From: Leptospira alstonii serovar Sichuan str. 79601
GTDB taxonomy: Bacteria; Spirochaetota; Leptospiria; Leptospirales; Leptospiraceae
DNA length: 41,233 nt
Reading direction: 5' to 3'
NCBI RefSeq assembly: GCF_000347175.1
Contig: NZ_ANIK01000029.1
Span: forward strand, 35,001-76,233
This document shows, in pieces, positions 41,233 through 41,233 of the stretch. The notes under the pieces are model-generated. The model ran no database searches. It saw nothing but the letters and a program-made list of their open reading frames with translations, and had not been told where the DNA came from. Position numbers and translations under genes: made by a program. Within the stretch, counting starts at the first letter, position 1, and every line of letters begins with the position of its first letter.

Positions 41233-41233
41233 A

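Overview
The window looks like chromosomal DNA from a pathogenic-clade Leptospira (no species call). Reasons: about 43% GC, many short spirochaete-type lipoproteins, a Leptospira-style small lipoprotein, futalosine-pathway menaquinone synthesis (mqnC), a membrane Fe-S ETF:menaquinone oxidoreductase, and palindromic or MITE-like repeats between genes. No rRNA, tRNA, CRISPR array, prophage or complete insertion sequence was seen.

Layout. 1-3.2 kb: the tail of an upstream gene, a class D beta-lactamase-like lipoprotein that lacks its key lysine, and a CPA2 antiporter. 3.4-6.6 kb: an orphan DNA methyltransferase converges on an arsenosugar pair (AhpD-like protein plus ArsS radical SAM); behind these lie a structured repeat and a DUF4395 membrane protein. 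6.9-12.6 kb: a GT2 glycosyltransferase overlaps a multi-pass glycosyltransferase whose 3' end is supplied by a MITE, followed by a CzcA-type RND pump without partners. 12.7-15 kb: a DUF4105/beta-barrel protein and a small lipoprotein. 15-15.9 kb: a gene-free block with a MITE, 36-bp tandem repeats, arm-matched palindromes and three consecutive hairpins. 15.9-18.8 kb: a double-module ThyX-like protein and an M20 amidohydrolase. 18.9-24.7 kb (minus): a 7TMR-type sensor with a PP2C domain, then the operon thiolase-like / GT9 heptosyltransferase / aminopeptidase P. 24.9-27.7 kb: bacterioferritin, a THUMP rRNA methyltransferase and an N-acetylglutamate synthase-like protein ending inside a 75-bp repeat. 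28-29.5 kb: a remnant-like ORF and a DCC thiol oxidoreductase. 28.8-31.9 kb (minus): a tight three-gene operon of KamA-type aminomutase, Ddl-like ATP-grasp ligase and haem-oxygenase-like diiron protein. 31.9-35.2 kb: HAD phosphatase, GerMN protein, diguanylate cyclase and a lipoprotein. 35.3-39.2 kb: mqnC, then the ETF:menaquinone oxidoreductase-like protein. 39.5-41.2 kb: a DUF1565 beta-helix lipoprotein, a third MITE and the end of a probable histidine kinase.

Two things stand out. The first is the KamA / ATP-grasp / diiron operon. It has the layout of a small pathway making a beta- or otherwise modified amino acid. Its KamA carries Glu where lysine aminomutase has one of its two substrate-binding Asp residues. 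Its diiron protein lines up with the metal-ligand spacing of chlamydial CADD but has Asn for one His and lacks CADD's sacrificial Tyr. Its ligase has gained a 14-residue triplication beside the ATP site. The second is a family of palindromes with a conserved 12-nt core, roughly GMCCCRTAGGRA, inside arms that differ at every site yet stay self-complementary. Three members share the leader GGAAACTCAG, and two of those sit within longer, covarying, about 155-bp elements directly upstream of radical-SAM operons (arsenosugar and mqnC).

Functions come from motif reading without database searches. Residue comparisons with CADD, KAM, OXA, ThyX and Ddl rest on remembered family sequences.
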